A stretch of DNA of 64,000 nt from Methylobacterium sp. GXS13 (lineage in GTDB: Bacteria; Pseudomonadota; Alphaproteobacteria; Rhizobiales; Beijerinckiaceae), in assembly GCF_001455965.1 (NCBI RefSeq), contig NZ_LKKO01000024.1:1-64000 (forward strand). The letters are read 5' to 3'. The notes under the pieces were generated by a model that saw only the letters and a list, made by a program, of their open reading frames with translations, did no database searches and was not told the origin of the DNA. Positions within the stretch are counted from its first letter, which is position 1; each line of letters starts with the position of its first letter. This document shows positions 36,393 through 45,552 of the stretch, piece after piece. Made by a program: the position numbers and the translations under genes.

Positions 36393-36497
36393 GCGGGGCC
36401 GATCTCCAGGGGAACGCACGCCCTTCGCGTGCGCCTCCTTCGACGGAAGCGGTGCGGACAAGTGCCCGCCCTCGCACCGGCTGGATCTCGACCGCCC

Positions 36498-36767
36498 CTA
36501 TTTCGCAGACGCGCCCTGCACGATGCCGATCGCGGAGGTCGTCGATGGGTCGCCGTTCCCCGCCAAGCCCATCGTGCTGCCGCCGTTGGCCGCAGCTTGC
36601 GGCTCGGCGCCCGAGGCAGCTTGAGCCTCCTCTTCCGCCAGCCGCCGACGCTCCTCGGCGTAGCCCCCCGCGATGGCCATGTCGACGAGGCGGCGGGTCA
36701 GCCGGAAGGCCAGCCAGAACAGGACGAGGCAGACGGCAGTCGCGGCGGCAGCCTTCAGCGGGTCCAC
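36498..36767 (-). CDS. Small membrane protein, hypothetical
   Basis: 89 residues. One transmembrane helix (AAAATAVCLVLFWLAF, about 6-22) is followed by a charged helix RLVDMAIAGGYAEERRRLAEEEAQ and a Gly/Ala/Asn-rich tail. No known family is recognised. Its coding status is supported mainly by the helix pattern and by its distinct reading frame. Confidence 0.5.
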   Translation of the reverse strand: MDPLKAAAATAVCLVLFWLAFRLTRRLVDMAIAGGYAEERRRLAEEEAQAASGAEPQAAANGGSTMGLAGNGDPSTTSAIGIVQGASAK

Positions 36768-36928
36768 GGGACTCCTCGAACAATCTCCCCTATGTCAGGG
36801 GCGTCCCTCTTAGAGCCGCCCGCGATCGCGTTGCAATTGGACTTGGTTCCAAGGTCGTCTCTTGAGACGGGTTCAGCCCGCGCCGAACCGGGGTCCTTCC
36901 GGCAGCGGGCATTCGTAAGATCAGGCAG

Positions 36929-37162
36929 GTGCCGTTGCGCGAGACCTTCCATATCGAAGTCCTCGGTCCCGAGGCGGACGAGGTCCAGACGCGGATCTCG
37001 GTGCGCGTCGGCAGCCTGGAGACCGCCCAGGAGCGGGCCTTGCGCCTGTTCGCCCGCGCCCGGGTCCCCCAGCGCTCCGGCGAGCCGGCCCAGGCCGTGC
37101 GGGTGATCGACGGGGCCGGCCGCGAGGTGTTCTTCCGCAGCCGCTTCGACGCAGCCGATTGA
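36929..37162 (+). CDS. Hypothetical small protein
   Basis: 77 residues from GTG 36929. It is predicted alpha/beta, with no membrane segment. Read: LRETFHIEVLGPEADEVQTRISVRVGS ... QAVRVIDGAGREVFFRSRF. No family is recognised. Its stop is within 9 bases of the next gene's start, so the two may be co-transcribed. Confidence 0.5.
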   Translation: MPLRETFHIEVLGPEADEVQTRISVRVGSLETAQERALRLFARARVPQRSGEPAQAVRVIDGAGREVFFRSRFDAAD

Positions 37163-37170
37163 GCCCGCCG

Positions 37171-37527
37171 ATGCGCGCCGCCCTGATCTTGCCCGGAATC
37201 GTCCTGCTGACCTGCGGGCTGTTCCTGCGCAGCTACACCCTGGCGCCGGCCCCGGACCGGCGCGGCGGCACGACGCTTCAGCTGACTTGGCCGAACCGTC
37301 CGGTGTTCGGAAGCCCACGGGCCGATTGTCTCGGCACACCCGCGGACGAGCCGGTCGTCGCCTGCCTGATCGCCTCGGTCGGCCGGGCGCGGAGCGAGGG
37401 CCTTGCGGTGATCCAGCTCCCGTTCTGCGCGACCTGCTACGCCCTGTCAGAGCGGATCGCCCGCTTCGGACGAGACGAGGCGGCGACGCAGGCCCGACTC
37501 ACGCAGATCGCCCGCTTCGGCTGGTGA
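37171..37527 (+). CDS. Hypothetical exported or membrane-anchored small protein
   Basis: 118 residues from ATG 37171; an in-frame TTG at 37159 overlaps the previous stop. A hydrophobic N-terminus (LILPGIVLLTCGLFLRSY) suggests an uncleaved anchor or signal. Four cysteines (ADCLG, VACL, PFCATCY) include a CxxC motif. No family is recognised. Its 3' end overlaps the end of the converging acetyltransferase gene by 29 bases. Confidence 0.5.
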   Translation: MRAALILPGIVLLTCGLFLRSYTLAPAPDRRGGTTLQLTWPNRPVFGSPRADCLGTPADEPVVACLIASVGRARSEGLAVIQLPFCATCYALSERIARFGRDEAATQARLTQIARFGW

Positions 37528-38662
37528 GGCGCGCCCGCGCCACGCGCTCGCGGGCACGCTCCAGGGTCCGGGCCACCGGAAACAGCAGGTCGCGGTCGGC
37601 CTCGACCAACAGGTGAGCGATCGGCCGCCGTTCCGTCCAGAAGGTGGAGCCGAGGGCGAAATCCGGCGGGGCGCAGGAGTCGATCCGGTCGATCCGGGCG
37701 ATGCCCTCCCTGGCCAGCACCGCCTCGGTCAGGCGGTGGACGAGCTGCACCCCGGGGGCGGCCTCCGAGTCGGCCTCGTCGTGGGCGATCTTGAGCACCC
37801 AGGCCTCGGCGCCGGTGATCGGCAGGATCGCGGAGGCCAGGATTCGGCCCTCCCGCCGCAGCCGCGCCACGCGCACGCGCCCCTCGGATCCGAGATCGGC
37901 CAGGACGGCCCGCAGGAACGCGACCTCGTCGGGCCGCTGCCCCAGGCCAGTGCCGGCGCGGCCCTTCCAGCCCGCCGCCTCCAGGGCGACGTGGTCGTCG
38001 AGGGCGCCGTCGAGCGCCGCCGGCGCCTCCAGGATCTCGAGGGCGACCGGACCCGTGGCTTCCACGCGCTGGCGGGCAAGGCGCAGCTTGCGTCGCCGCT
38101 TGCCGGAGAGATGGTCGAGATAGGTTTTCCGCCCCTGCATCGACCGGCCGGTCAGATCGAGCAATCCGCGTTCATGGGGCCAGTAAGCCGCCTGCCGCGC
38201 CCCGCGGGTGGCCAGCAGGTCGGCCCAAGAACCATCCGCGGGTGCGTTCGGCAGGAACAGCCGCGGCGGCAGCCCGAGCGCCCGCGGCGCGGCGAGGAGG
38301 CTACTGAGCGCAGCCTCCGGGTCAGTGGCGGCGAGCAGCGGGGCGCCGAACGGACAATAGCCGTGGGTCCAGCCCATCAGCACCGGCAGCGGCACGCCCC
38401 AGCGCCGCCAGGACGCCCGGAACGGCCAGGCGGCCAGGAACCGCGCGCCCCGCGCCTCGGGGGGCCGGTCTGCGACGATCAGGAGGCGTACGCCCGCACC
38501 GAAGACTCTTGCGGCCGCGAGCGCGTAGCCGGCCTCGTAGAACGGGTTGCGGATACGCGCGTCCCCACCGAGGGCCCGCCAGGCCGGGATCCAGGGAGCG
38601 TCCGGATCGAGGGGACGGACAGAAACCACCAGGCCGCCGGCGAGGATCGCGGTGTCCCGCAT
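37499..38662 (-). CDS. FemAB/CelD-like GNAT acyltransferase
   Basis: 387 residues. The C-terminal half (about 175-330) is an Acetyltransf_6 domain: YLDHLSGKRRRKLRLARQR, then LEAAGWKGRAGTG, and GRILASAILPITGAEAWVLKIAHDEADSEAAPGVQLVH, the usual pattern of CelD/FemAB-like enzymes. It is found in many polysaccharide loci and probably acylates a sugar or lipid-linked intermediate. It ends by overlapping the small gene on the other strand. It lies 10 bases after the flippase gene, which suggests an operon. Confidence 0.78.
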   Translation of the reverse strand: MRDTAILAGGLVVSVRPLDPDAPWIPAWRALGGDARIRNPFYEAGYALAAARVFGAGVRLLIVADRPPEARGARFLAAWPFRASWRRWGVPLPVLMGWTHGYCPFGAPLLAATDPEAALSSLLAAPRALGLPPRLFLPNAPADGSWADLLATRGARQAAYWPHERGLLDLTGRSMQGRKTYLDHLSGKRRRKLRLARQRVEATGPVALEILEAPAALDGALDDHVALEAAGWKGRAGTGLGQRPDEVAFLRAVLADLGSEGRVRVARLRREGRILASAILPITGAEAWVLKIAHDEADSEAAPGVQLVHRLTEAVLAREGIARIDRIDSCAPPDFALGSTFWTERRPIAHLLVEADRDLLFPVARTLERARERVARARLTSRSGRSA

Positions 38663-38672
38663 GGCGCGCCCG

Positions 38673-40088
38673 TCAGACCGCGAGCCGGTGGCGGATCGCC
38701 CCGGCGAAACCGAGCACGTCGTAACGCCACGCGGTCGCCCCGGCCACAGTGAGGAGCAGGACCAATCGCAGGGCCTGGCCGGGCGGCATCAGGCCCCCCG
38801 GCACCAGGCCGATCCCGGCCATCACCGTGCCGCAGACCAGAGCGGCGCCTGCGATGCCTGCCATGTCCGCGAGCGGCAGCGGCATCGTGGTGCCGGTCCG
38901 GTAGGCCCCGAGCACCAGCACCAGGCAGGCCGCCGCCTGTCCCCCTGCGAAGGCGAGCGCGGCCCCGGCGGCGCCGAGCCTCGGGATCAGCAAGAGGGAG
39001 AGCACGGCCACCACCGCCAGGGTGGCGAAGGCCGCCGCCGCTTCCAGCCGGCTGGTGCGGGTGAAGTAGATCACCTGTCCGAAATAATAGGCCCGGAACA
39101 TCATCAGGATGCTGGCCAGGATCAGCACCGGAGCGAGCGCGCGCGCCTCCGCCCGGTAATCCGGCCCGAGCAGCACCGCGACCACAAGGTCGTCGAAACA
39201 CAGGAAGAACACCGCCCCGAAGGCGGCGATCAGGGTCATGGCCCGGGCGGCGTCGCTGAGCACACCGGAGGCGGCCGCGATGCCGCCCACCCGCGCCTCA
39301 CGCTTGGCAATGGAGATCAGCGACAGGGCGATCGCCTCGCCGAACACGATGAAGCTCTGCTTCAGGAAGTCGGCCAGCGCTCCGTAGGCGCCCAGCCCCG
39401 CGGGTCCCACCGTCTTGGCGATGATCAGGCGGTCGAGGCTCTGGGCCAGGGCGGCCGTCCCGAAGGACAGCACCAGGGGCCAGCCATAGGCGAACAGCCG
39501 CAGGGCCTCGGCCCGGCTGCCGCGGCCGGGCATCATCGGGGCGATGGTGATCGCGGCCGGCAGCGCGGCGAGGGCGTTGGCGGCGGCCACGGCAAAAGCG
39601 AGGTGCAGGGGATCGGTCGACAGGTGCAGCGCCAGGCTGCCCAGCCCGAGGATCAGCACCGCCCGGCTCATCACCGAGGCCGCCACCGCGCCGGCCTTGA
39701 GGCGCGTGCGGGCGATCTCGGTGGAGCCCTCGAACAGGGTCGTGCCGAAGGCGAGCGCCAGGATCGCCGCCGCCATAGGGCCCGAAACCAGCCCGAGCGC
39801 GGCCGCGAGCGCGCTGCCGAGGCCGGCGAGCAGCAGCGTACCGCCCAGGATCCGCACCACGGTGCCGACCTGCGCCGGCTCGCGGGCCTCGTCGTAGAGG
39901 GCGAAGAACGCGAATTTCGGCCATTGGCAGGTGGCCCCGTAGAGCACCAGCGCCCAGGACAGGACGTACAGGTATATGCCGTAGCTCTCCACCGGCGCGA
40001 GCCGGGTGAACACCGCCACGGAGGCCATGTTCAGGGCAGCGGCGAAGCCGCGCGAGCCGACATAGATCAGGCTGTGCCGGGCAATCAT
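38673..40088 (-). CDS. Oligosaccharide flippase (MOP superfamily)
   Basis: 471 residues with about 12 hydrophobic helices. The start MIARHSLIYVGSRGFAAALNMASVAVFTRLAPVESYGIYL is typical of PST/Wzx-type exporters (a conserved L.P.EYG loop after the first helix). It is a second flippase, different from the one at 12.7 kb. It is upstream of the FemAB-like gene. It is likely to flip a lipid-linked oligosaccharide, and may serve the polysaccharide locus that begins at 42 kb. Confidence 0.82.
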   Translation of the reverse strand: MIARHSLIYVGSRGFAAALNMASVAVFTRLAPVESYGIYLYVLSWALVLYGATCQWPKFAFFALYDEAREPAQVGTVVRILGGTLLLAGLGSALAAALGLVSGPMAAAILALAFGTTLFEGSTEIARTRLKAGAVAASVMSRAVLILGLGSLALHLSTDPLHLAFAVAAANALAALPAAITIAPMMPGRGSRAEALRLFAYGWPLVLSFGTAALAQSLDRLIIAKTVGPAGLGAYGALADFLKQSFIVFGEAIALSLISIAKREARVGGIAAASGVLSDAARAMTLIAAFGAVFFLCFDDLVVAVLLGPDYRAEARALAPVLILASILMMFRAYYFGQVIYFTRTSRLEAAAAFATLAVVAVLSLLLIPRLGAAGAALAFAGGQAAACLVLVLGAYRTGTTMPLPLADMAGIAGAALVCGTVMAGIGLVPGGLMPPGQALRLVLLLTVAGATAWRYDVLGFAGAIRHRLAV

Positions 40089-40152
40089 GTCCTACGCATC
40101 ATGCGCCATAACGGTCGCCGCTTCGGCGATAACCCTTATGCGGGCGCAAGCG

Positions 40153-40208
40153 TTAGAGCATCGTCTCTTTCCGAATGCCCGAAGCCACCTTTAGGGACGA
40201 TGCTTTCA
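40153..40208. repeat. Rhizobiales-type short palindromic repeat
   Basis: AGCATCGTC (40157-40165) and GACGATGCT (40196-40204) flank a CTTTCCGAATGCCCGAAGCCACCTTTAGGG-like core. The layout (AGAGCATC...CCGAA...CACCTTT.GGGA.GATGCT) is that of the abundant intergenic palindromes of Rhizobiales genomes. It lies between the flippase and gpmI. Confidence 0.65.
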
Positions 40209-40259
40209 GACGACGTTGCTTCGATCCCGCATCCGGACAGGCGCCGTGTCGTGCCCCCC

Positions 40260-41792
40260 TCAGCGCCTGATCAGCGACTTGCCAGTCATCTCGGCCGGCT
40301 GGTCGAGGCCCATCAGGTCGAGGAGGGTCGGCGCGACGTCGGCCAGCCGGCCGTCGGAAAGCGTCACGCTCTCGACGCCGACCAGCGTCACCGGCACCGG
40401 GTTGAGGGTGTGGGCGGTGTGCGGCTCACCGGTCTCCGGGTCGCGCATCATCTCGCAATTGCCGTGGTCGGCGGTGACGAGGAGCGCCCCGCCGCTCGCC
40501 GTGATCGCGTCGACCACCCGGCCGAGGCAGGCATCCACCGTCTCCACCGCCTTCACGGCGGCGGCGAGGCTGCCGGTATGGCCGACCATGTCGGGGTTGG
40601 CGAAATTCAGGAGGATCATGTCGTAGCGCCCGGAGCCGATCGCCTCCACGGCCCGATCGGTCAACTCCGCGGCCGACATCTCCGGCTGCAGGTCGTAGGT
40701 CGCCACCTTCGGCGACGGCACCAGGATCGCGTCCTGGCCCTCGAACGGCGCCTCGCGGCCGCCGTTCATGAAGTAGGTGACGTGGGGGTATTTCTCGGTC
40801 TCGGCCATGCGCAGCTGGGTGCGCCCGGCCCGGGCCACGGTCTCGCCGAGGCCGTTCGGCAGATCGAGGGGCTCGAACAGGGTGTCGGCGAAGGCATCGA
40901 TCTCGACGCTGTACTGGACGATCCCGAGGGCGGCGGCGAACCGGACCGTCCGCGCGCGGGGGAAGCCCGCGAAGGCCGGGTCGAGCAGCGCTTCGAGGAT
41001 CTGCCGGGTCCGGTCGGCGCGGAAATTGAAGCTCAGCACACCGTCGCCGTCCTTCATGCCGGCATAGTCGCCGATGATGGCCGGCCGCAGGAACTCGTCC
41101 GACAGGTCGACCACGTAGGAAGCGGCGATCGCCTCCATGGCGCTCGCAAACCGGGCGCCGCGCGCCGCGATCATCGCGTCGTAGGCGATCGATACCCGTT
41201 CCCAGCGCCGGTCGCGGTCCATCGCGTAATAGCGGCCGCACAGGGTGGCGATGCGCGCGCCCTCCGGGAGGGCGGCCTCGACGGTCTCGAAGCAGCTGGC
41301 GGCGGAACGCGGCGGCATGTCCCGCCCGTCCGTGAAGGCGTGGAGGCGGACCGGCACGCCGGCCTCGGCCATCACCCGGGCCAGCGCCACCGCGTGGTCC
41401 TGGTGGGCGTGGACGCCCCCGGGCGACAGCAGGCCGACGAGGTGGCAGGTCCCGCCGCTCGCCCGCAGCGCGGCGACGAACCGGACGCGCGCCGGGCTGG
41501 TGGCGAGCGATCCGTCCGCGACGGCGGCATCGATCCGCGGCAGGTCCTGCATGACCACCCGGCCGGCGCCGATATTGAGGTGCCCGACCTCGGAATTGCC
41601 CATCTGCCCCTCGGGCAGGCCGACATCGGCCCCGAAGGTCATCAGACGTGCCCGGGGCCGCTCCCGCATCAGGGCGTCGAAGACGGGGGTGCGCGCCTGA
41701 TGGACGGCGTTGTCGGCGACCGAATCCCGCAATCCCCAGCCGTCGAGGATCACGAGCATCACGGGGCGCGGGGTCCTGTCGGGCACGGTCAC
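40260..41792 (-). CDS. gpmI: 2,3-bisphosphoglycerate-independent phosphoglycerate mutase
   Basis: 510 residues, full length. The metal-site motif VILDGWGLRD comes first, then the phosphoserine loop QMGNSEVGHLNIGAGR with the catalytic Ser near 66, the substrate domain (LLSPGGVHAHQDH, FTDGRDMPP), and the second metal cluster NFANPDMVGHTGSL and TADHGNCEMM. It interconverts 3- and 2-phosphoglycerate with Mn. It is a monomeric cytosolic enzyme. It is not obviously part of the flanking polysaccharide genes. Confidence 0.96.
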   Translation of the reverse strand: MTVPDRTPRPVMLVILDGWGLRDSVADNAVHQARTPVFDALMRERPRARLMTFGADVGLPEGQMGNSEVGHLNIGAGRVVMQDLPRIDAAVADGSLATSPARVRFVAALRASGGTCHLVGLLSPGGVHAHQDHAVALARVMAEAGVPVRLHAFTDGRDMPPRSAASCFETVEAALPEGARIATLCGRYYAMDRDRRWERVSIAYDAMIAARGARFASAMEAIAASYVVDLSDEFLRPAIIGDYAGMKDGDGVLSFNFRADRTRQILEALLDPAFAGFPRARTVRFAAALGIVQYSVEIDAFADTLFEPLDLPNGLGETVARAGRTQLRMAETEKYPHVTYFMNGGREAPFEGQDAILVPSPKVATYDLQPEMSAAELTDRAVEAIGSGRYDMILLNFANPDMVGHTGSLAAAVKAVETVDACLGRVVDAITASGGALLVTADHGNCEMMRDPETGEPHTAHTLNPVPVTLVGVESVTLSDGRLADVAPTLLDLMGLDQPAEMTGKSLIRR

Positions 41793-41973
41793 AACACTCC
41801 AAAGCCGTCACGGCACGGTGCGGGTTCCGGGCCCCACTGGCTCCGGAAAGATGCGCGTGTCGATAATCGGCTTGGCCGCGCGAGACCACAGCCCTGGATA
41901 GGAATTGGCGACGGATACGGAACGGCGTCCGGCTTCTGACACAGGATTCGCAGGATCCGAGCGCGGAACCCCG

Positions 41974-43053
41974 TCAGTTGACGCTCGCCGGGTCCGATCC
42001 GGGCGCGACACCCAGCAGGGGTGGTTTCCGGCGCAGCACAGTCCGCAGCAGGGTCCGGCGATAGCCTCGGTGCGACAGGAAGCCGACCGCCCAGGCCAGG
42101 TGCATGGTGATCGCCGCCAGGCCGCTCATGGCCAGACTCGGCTCCCGCGCCTTCAGCGCCAGAGCGAGGCCGCTCAGGCCGCAGCCGCCCGCATAGACCG
42201 CCAGCAGGACCAGCATCATCGGCGCGACCGTGGCGAGCGCCAGGGCACTGATGCCATAGAGCAGGACCAGGGGCGGCAGCATCTGGCGCAGCCGCGGCAG
42301 GCTGGCATGCTTCTCGAGGGTCCGGGCACAGCCGCGACCATACTGGAAGTATTGTTGCGTCAGGCTGAACAGGGTCGCGCGGGGGTAGTAGGTCACGGCG
42401 AGATCGGCTGCGAGATAGATCCTGCCGCCGGCCGCGCAGAACCGGCGGTCGAGCTCGGCATCCTCGTTGTGGGAAAAGCTCTCGTCGTAACCGCCAACCC
42501 GCAGGAACTCGCGCCGGTCGAAGATGGCGTGGTGGCCGTGGGTGACGTAGCCCGAGATCCCGCCCAGGCGGTGCGCCGACCCGCCATTGCCGAGCCGGCT
42601 ATTCTGGGCAGCCGCGATGGCCCTCTGCAGCGGCGTCACCCCGATGGTCCGCAGGGGCACGACCACCGAGACCGCGTCCCGCAGGCGGATCGTCTGCACC
42701 AAGTCCCGAACCCAGTTTCCGGGATAGGCGGCGTGGCAGTCGGCGCGCACGAGATAGGTCGCGCCCGGATGCGCCAGACGCGCCGCGAGGTTGAGGGCCG
42801 AGGCCTGGATGCGGCGGGGGTTGTGGATCAGCTGGATCCGGGGATCCTCGACGCTCATCGCCCGGACGATGGCGCAGGTCGCATCGCTGCTGCCGCCGTC
42901 CATCACCAGCAATTCGCACGCGAGCGTGTCCGAGGCCGGCAGCACCGAGCGGATCGCCTCCGCGATGTGCCGGGCCTCGTTCAAGGCCGGCATGGCGATC
43001 GTCACGAGCGGGATGCCCGCGCCGTCCGGGCCATCGACCGAAGCGTCCTGCAT
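41974..43053 (-). CDS. ExoA-like family 2 glycosyltransferase
   Basis: 359 residues from ATG 43053 (AGGAG upstream). The GT-A domain has PLVTIAMPALNEARHIAEAIRSVL and MDGGSSDATCAIV (the nucleotide-binding DxD region is VRADCHAAYP), and the acceptor region HNEDAELDRRF. Three or four C-terminal helices (about 255-320) anchor it to the inner membrane. It resembles ExoA, which adds a beta-linked hexose in succinoglycan synthesis. It is divergent from the ABC exporter and is the first gene of the polysaccharide locus. Confidence 0.87.
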   Translation of the reverse strand: MQDASVDGPDGAGIPLVTIAMPALNEARHIAEAIRSVLPASDTLACELLVMDGGSSDATCAIVRAMSVEDPRIQLIHNPRRIQASALNLAARLAHPGATYLVRADCHAAYPGNWVRDLVQTIRLRDAVSVVVPLRTIGVTPLQRAIAAAQNSRLGNGGSAHRLGGISGYVTHGHHAIFDRREFLRVGGYDESFSHNEDAELDRRFCAAGGRIYLAADLAVTYYPRATLFSLTQQYFQYGRGCARTLEKHASLPRLRQMLPPLVLLYGISALALATVAPMMLVLLAVYAGGCGLSGLALALKAREPSLAMSGLAAITMHLAWAVGFLSHRGYRRTLLRTVLRRKPPLLGVAPGSDPASVN

Positions 43054-43240
43054 GGCGGTGCTCCTGAGAACCGGACCCGATCTTCTGTCGGATCCGCGGG
43101 GCCCCGTTCCGGCGGAAGCGCAACGTCTCGGTGAGGACGGCTCGTACGCCCGGCACGCGTGTCCGGGCCGGCCGAGCCGGTCTCGACAAAGACGACGTCC
43201 CGCGCCCGGGGTCTCTTCTGTCCTCATAGGCAATCAATAC

Positions 43241-43260
43241 GGTGGTTAACGACAACCACC
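43241..43260. promoter_or_regulatory. Inverted repeat in the divergent polysaccharide promoter region
   Basis: GGTGGTT (43241-43247), six bases, then AACCACC (43254-43260). It lies in the 355-base gap between the ExoA-like gene and the ABC permease, where both promoters must be, so it is a candidate operator. Nothing else is recognised in the gap. Confidence 0.45.
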
Positions 43261-43408
43261 TCTTCAGTCGGGAGGCTCGGTACGACGAAAGATGTAATTC
43301 GTGCCGGATGACCGGGGTGATAGCCCGGCTCAGTGGGATCGCCGATCCGGCCGCCAAGCGTCGCGAGCGGATCCCGCAAGCACCGATCGTCGTGCGGGAC
43401 CGCGTGGA

Positions 43409-44305
43409 ATGATGGACTCTTTGGACGCGCTTGCGCTCGATGCGCCGAAACACGGCCTGACCGTGCCGCGATCAGAACCGACCGCGATGCCGGTCACCGA
43501 AATCCTTCCGGATCATCAGCTCCTCGCCTTCGATGCCGCGAGCGTCTGGCAGTATCGCGGGTTGTTGTGGGTCCTGATCCTGCGTGACCTGAAAGTGCTC
43601 TATCGCCAGACCGCCCTGGGCGCCTGCTGGGCCATTGCGCAGCCGCTGTTCACGGTGGCGATCTTCACCGTCATCTTCGGCCATTTCGCCAAGATCCCCA
43701 CCGACGGGGCGCCCTACGCGCTGTTTGCCGGCAGCGCCATCATCCTGTGGACCTACTTCGCCGAGGCGGTGCGCCGGAGCGCCACCGGCCTCGTCACCGA
43801 GGCGGAGCTCATCCGCAAGATCTACTTTCCGCGCCTGGTGATCCCGCTCGCCACCGTGGTGTCGCCGATGGTCGACTTCGCCATCGCCCTCGTGGTGCTG
43901 CTGGCGCTGATGCTCGGCTACGGAGTGGTGCCGAGCTGGCACATCGTGTTCGCGATCCCGACGCTCGCCGTCACGGCGGTCCTGGCGCTCGGGGTCAGCC
44001 TCTGGCTCGGGCCGGTCAACGTCCGCTTCCGGGACGTCAAGCACACGCTGCCGTTCCTCATCCAGATCTGGATGTACGCCTCGCCGATCGTCTACGCGGC
44101 GAGCATCGTCCCCGACTCGGTGCGCTGGGTCTACGCGCTCAACCCGATGGTCGGGCTGATCGAGGCGTTCCGCTTCTCGATCCTCGGTGGAACTGCCCCC
44201 GACCTGTTCGCGCTCGCCGTCTCGGTCACGGTCGCATCCGTGCTGCTGCTCACCGGACTGATCTTCTTTCAGCGCATGGAGCGCTCCTTCGCGGATGTAA
44301 TCTGA
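43409..44305 (+). CDS. wzm: Polysaccharide ABC transporter permease (Wzm/KpsM type)
   Basis: 298 residues from ATG 43409, or 297 from 43412. Six hydrophobic helices follow a 50-residue lead. The ABC2-type core shows LLWVLILRDLKVLYRQTALGACWAIAQPL, EAELIRKIYFPRLVIPLATVVS and LALGVSLWLGPVNVRFRDVKHTLPFLIQIWMYASPIVY, all typical of O-antigen and capsule exporters. It works with the next gene, whose ATG overlaps its stop by one base. Confidence 0.9.
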   Translation: MMDSLDALALDAPKHGLTVPRSEPTAMPVTEILPDHQLLAFDAASVWQYRGLLWVLILRDLKVLYRQTALGACWAIAQPLFTVAIFTVIFGHFAKIPTDGAPYALFAGSAIILWTYFAEAVRRSATGLVTEAELIRKIYFPRLVIPLATVVSPMVDFAIALVVLLALMLGYGVVPSWHIVFAIPTLAVTAVLALGVSLWLGPVNVRFRDVKHTLPFLIQIWMYASPIVYAASIVPDSVRWVYALNPMVGLIEAFRFSILGGTAPDLFALAVSVTVASVLLLTGLIFFQRMERSFADVI

Positions 44306-45537
44306 TGTCGATGGCGATCAGCGTACAAGATATCGGCAAGCAATACTGGCGCGCCCCGCGGGCCACGCACGACAACTCCCTGCGCGAGGCGCTCATCGAG
44401 GGCGCACGGGGCCTGCTGACCCGCAAGTCCCATGCGCGCCCGTCCAAGGAGGGCTTCTGGGCCCTCAAGGATGTCAGCTTCGGCATCAAGCACGGCGAGA
44501 ATGTCGGCATCATCGGGATGAACGGAGCGGGCAAGAGCACCTTGCTCAAGCTCATCTCGCGGATCGCCGCCCCGACCACGGGCAGCATCAAGCTGGTCGG
44601 CCGGGTCGGCGCCCTGCTCGAAGTCGGCACCGGCTTCCACCGGGAGCTCACGGGGCGCGAGAACATCTTTCTCTACGGTTCGATCCTGGGCATGCACCGC
44701 CACGAGATCGCGGAGAAGTTCGACGCGATCGTCGCGTTCTCGGAGATCGGCGAGTTCATCGACATGCCGGTGAAGCGCTATTCCAGCGGCATGTATGTCC
44801 GGCTGGCCTTCTCGGTCGCCGCCCATCTCGAGCCCGACATCCTGCTCCTCGACGAGGTCCTGGCGGTCGGCGACTACACCTTCCAGAAGAAGTGCATCGA
44901 CTTCGCCCGGCGCCTGCAGACCAAGGGCTCGACCATCCTGCTCGTCTCGCACAACATGTTCAGCGTGAAGACCATGTGCGAGCGGGTCATCTACATCAAG
45001 AACGGCCGCGTCGCCTTCGACGGCCCCACCGACGAGGGCCTGCGCCACTACGAGCAGGACAGCTACCTCGCCGACACGCCGTGGTTCCGGCCGGAGGGCG
45101 GCCGCCAGCCGGTGGAGATCCGGGACGTCGTGATCGCCGATGAATCCGGGGCACCGAAGACGCTGTTCCGGCACGGCGAGCGGATGCGGATCACGGCGCG
45201 CTACACCAGCTCGGAGCCGATCACCGACCCGCATGTCCTGTTCTCGGTCACGCGGTCGGACGAGCTGCTCTGCTGCAACTTCAGCACGATGACGGACCGC
45301 GCCAAGCTGCCGACCCTGTCGGGTGAGGGCACGATCGAGCTGCTGACGCCGCCGCTGACGCTGACCGCGGACACCTACACGGTCTCGATGGTGGTCCGGC
45401 AGCGGGGCTTCGAGCGCCTGCTCGCGGCCCAGATCGGCGCCCGCTTCCACGTGGAGCACCCGGTCCTCGCGCCCGACGCGTTCGGTGTCTTCCACCAGCC
45501 CGGCACCTGGGCTGCGGACCCCGCACCGCATCGCTGA
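44305..45537 (+). CDS. wzt: Polysaccharide ABC transporter ATPase with C-terminal substrate domain (Wzt type)
   Basis: 410 residues. The nucleotide-binding domain has the Walker A GMNGAGKSTLLK, signature YSSGMYVRLAFSVAAHLEPD, Walker B ILLLDEVLAVGD and switch His in LLVSHN. Residues about 260-410 form a Wzt_C-like beta domain (RITARYTSSEPITDPHVLFSV...), which recognises the modified end of the finished glycan in O-antigen systems. It pairs with the permease by TGATG overlap. It is in the same operon as the glycosyltransferase 15 bases downstream. Confidence 0.92.
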   Translation: MSMAISVQDIGKQYWRAPRATHDNSLREALIEGARGLLTRKSHARPSKEGFWALKDVSFGIKHGENVGIIGMNGAGKSTLLKLISRIAAPTTGSIKLVGRVGALLEVGTGFHRELTGRENIFLYGSILGMHRHEIAEKFDAIVAFSEIGEFIDMPVKRYSSGMYVRLAFSVAAHLEPDILLLDEVLAVGDYTFQKKCIDFARRLQTKGSTILLVSHNMFSVKTMCERVIYIKNGRVAFDGPTDEGLRHYEQDSYLADTPWFRPEGGRQPVEIRDVVIADESGAPKTLFRHGERMRITARYTSSEPITDPHVLFSVTRSDELLCCNFSTMTDRAKLPTLSGEGTIELLTPPLTLTADTYTVSMVVRQRGFERLLAAQIGARFHVEHPVLAPDAFGVFHQPGTWAADPAPHR

Positions 45538-45552
45538 AGCCCGGAGGGCACG

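Noticed and set aside
38547..41939. Open plus-strand frame of over 1100 codons
   Set aside because: It is opposite the flippase and gpmI, is full of Gly/His/Arg/Gln and has no recognisable domain.
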